From NCBI GenBank assembly GCA_947284805.1, contig OX369286.1, positions 3,780,372 through 3,844,371 of the forward strand: a DNA stretch of 64,000 nucleotides, in the 5' to 3' direction. The position numbers were made by a program, and so were the translations under genes. A model generated the notes under the pieces. It did no database searches, was not told the origin of the DNA, and saw only the letters and a program-made list of their open reading frames with translations. This stretch comes from Coleophora flavipennella (Eukaryota; Arthropoda; Insecta; Lepidoptera; Coleophoridae). Shown here piece after piece: positions 63,318 through 64,000 of this stretch. Each line of letters opens with the position of its first letter. The stretch's first letter is position 1.

Positions 63318-63458
63318 GTAAGCGCTTTTTGGCCCTACAATCTCTTTCTTCTCTTATCGTGTGGCATGACTAACAGTGCTATCTAAGGGATAGGTGACGG
63401 TTTCACATGTAGGGCATTTTAGATTGCAACGTGACCTTCATACACATCTGGCATCAGA

Positions 63459-63550
63459 TATGCAGGTTTTCTCGCGATGTTTTCCTTTACCGTTCATATG
63501 TACGTAAGTTTCGAAAAACTCATTGGTACAACGTCCGTCCGGGCTTGAAC
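63459..63550 (-). mobile_element. SINE2 fragment
   Basis: tgcaggttttctcgcgatgt tttcctttaccgtt ... gaaaaactcattggtacaac. Confidence 0.65.
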
Positions 63551-63780
63551 TGTTAGTGCAAGACGATCGATCCCCATAAAAATCTCAACTTAGATTTTTT
63601 TGTTATTACAATAACCTTCTTAACTCCTTCGTCGCTAGAAAGTAAAAAAGTGTATTCAACAAAGTTGTAGAAAAAAAAACTAAATGTTATGATTACATCA
63701 CCACATCAGAGATTTCAGATTTATGACAAGTAAAACTGTGTTTTTACAAACCAAAACACGTCACATCCTTTTATGAAAAA

Positions 63781-63985
63781 TCATCATCTTCAGCCGAAAG
63801 ACATTCACCTGCGCTGGACAAAAGCCTTTGTCATGGATTTCCACCACGAGAGGTCCTGTGCGCTGCCCGCATCCAGCGGCTTCCCGCGACCTTCATCAGG
63901 GTATCGGTCCATCGAGTGGGAGGCTTGCCTATGCTAAGTCTTCCGGTTCTAGGTTGCGACTCAACTGCAACGGCCATCCTTTCAT
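63781..63985 (-). mobile_element. RTE LINE 3' fragment
   Basis: tcatcatcttcagccgaaag ... ggatttccaccacgagaggt ... ttcccgcgaccttcatcagg ... ggtccatcgagtgggaggct. Confidence 0.78.
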
Positions 63986-64000
63986 TAAAAATATCCTGTA

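Larger units (their letters stand above)
63318..64000. other. Start of intron 7, receptor not completed
   Basis: No exon with the expected C-terminal receptor motif is visible before the window ends. Repeats listed separately. Confidence 0.6.

Noticed and set aside
6633..62054. tRNA-like sequences (for example near 6640, 15890, 33070, 55180)
   Set aside because: They are heads of SINE1 or SINE2 copies continuing into the SINE body; acceptor stems do not pair as in a functional tRNA.

Overview
The window reads as AT-rich, intron-dominated DNA from a lepidopteran insect (moth or butterfly). The pointers are exons of an insect seven-transmembrane odorant receptor with lepidopteran-style sequence, Helitron ends of the type common in Lepidoptera, RTE-type LINE tails ending in TGATGATGA, tRNA-derived SINEs, and Tc1/mariner and BEL/Pao elements. 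There is no bacterial-style gene organisation; genes are split by GT-AG introns. Species cannot be named from the sequence alone.

One host gene runs through nearly the whole window on the + strand. It is an odorant receptor with seven recognisable coding exons: 4013-4307, 20602-20751, 33399-33587, 35347-35566, 39715-39811, 43338-43442 and 63229-63317. The exon phases join without a break (1,1,1,2,0,0,2) into 381 codons plus two bases. The last exon, carrying TM7 and the C-terminal motif, must lie beyond position 64000. The gene therefore covers more than 59 kb for about 1.15 kb of coding sequence.

Nearly everything else is mobile DNA in its upstream flank and introns. Intron 1 (16.3 kb) holds Helitrons, SINEs, a TTAA-flanked MITE and a self-nested Tc1-like element. 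Intron 2 (12.6 kb) holds LINE fragments and a complete, apparently very young BEL/Pao LTR retrotransposon (23851-30878, antisense to the receptor) with an uninterrupted 1777-residue Gag-Pol and LTRs that look identical. Introns 3 and 4 carry minisatellites that grew from a SINE tail (166-bp units) and an RTE LINE end (189-197-bp units, ten copies). Intron 5 has Helitrons, a MITE split by a SINE, and a 62-bp tandem array just upstream of exon 6. Intron 6 (19.8 kb) has two strongly nested clusters. At 44271-48260 a Tc1 element sits at the centre of a palindrome and itself contains a mariner and an unfamiliar 903-bp terminal-inverted-repeat element. At 51298-52650 a MITE contains a maT-like mariner, which contains a SINE.

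The repeats form recurring families: RTE 3' ends; SINE1 (tRNA-Val-like head, A-rich tail); SINE2 (two alternative heads on one body, with an RTE-like GCTGATATGATGATGA tail); Helitrons (5' TC, 3' hairpin then CTAG|T); and several MITE families. The shared tail suggests the RTE LINE supplies the machinery that moves SINE2. Only the receptor and the BEL/Pao Gag-Pol look like intact coding sequence; every other coding trace is a broken transposon gene.
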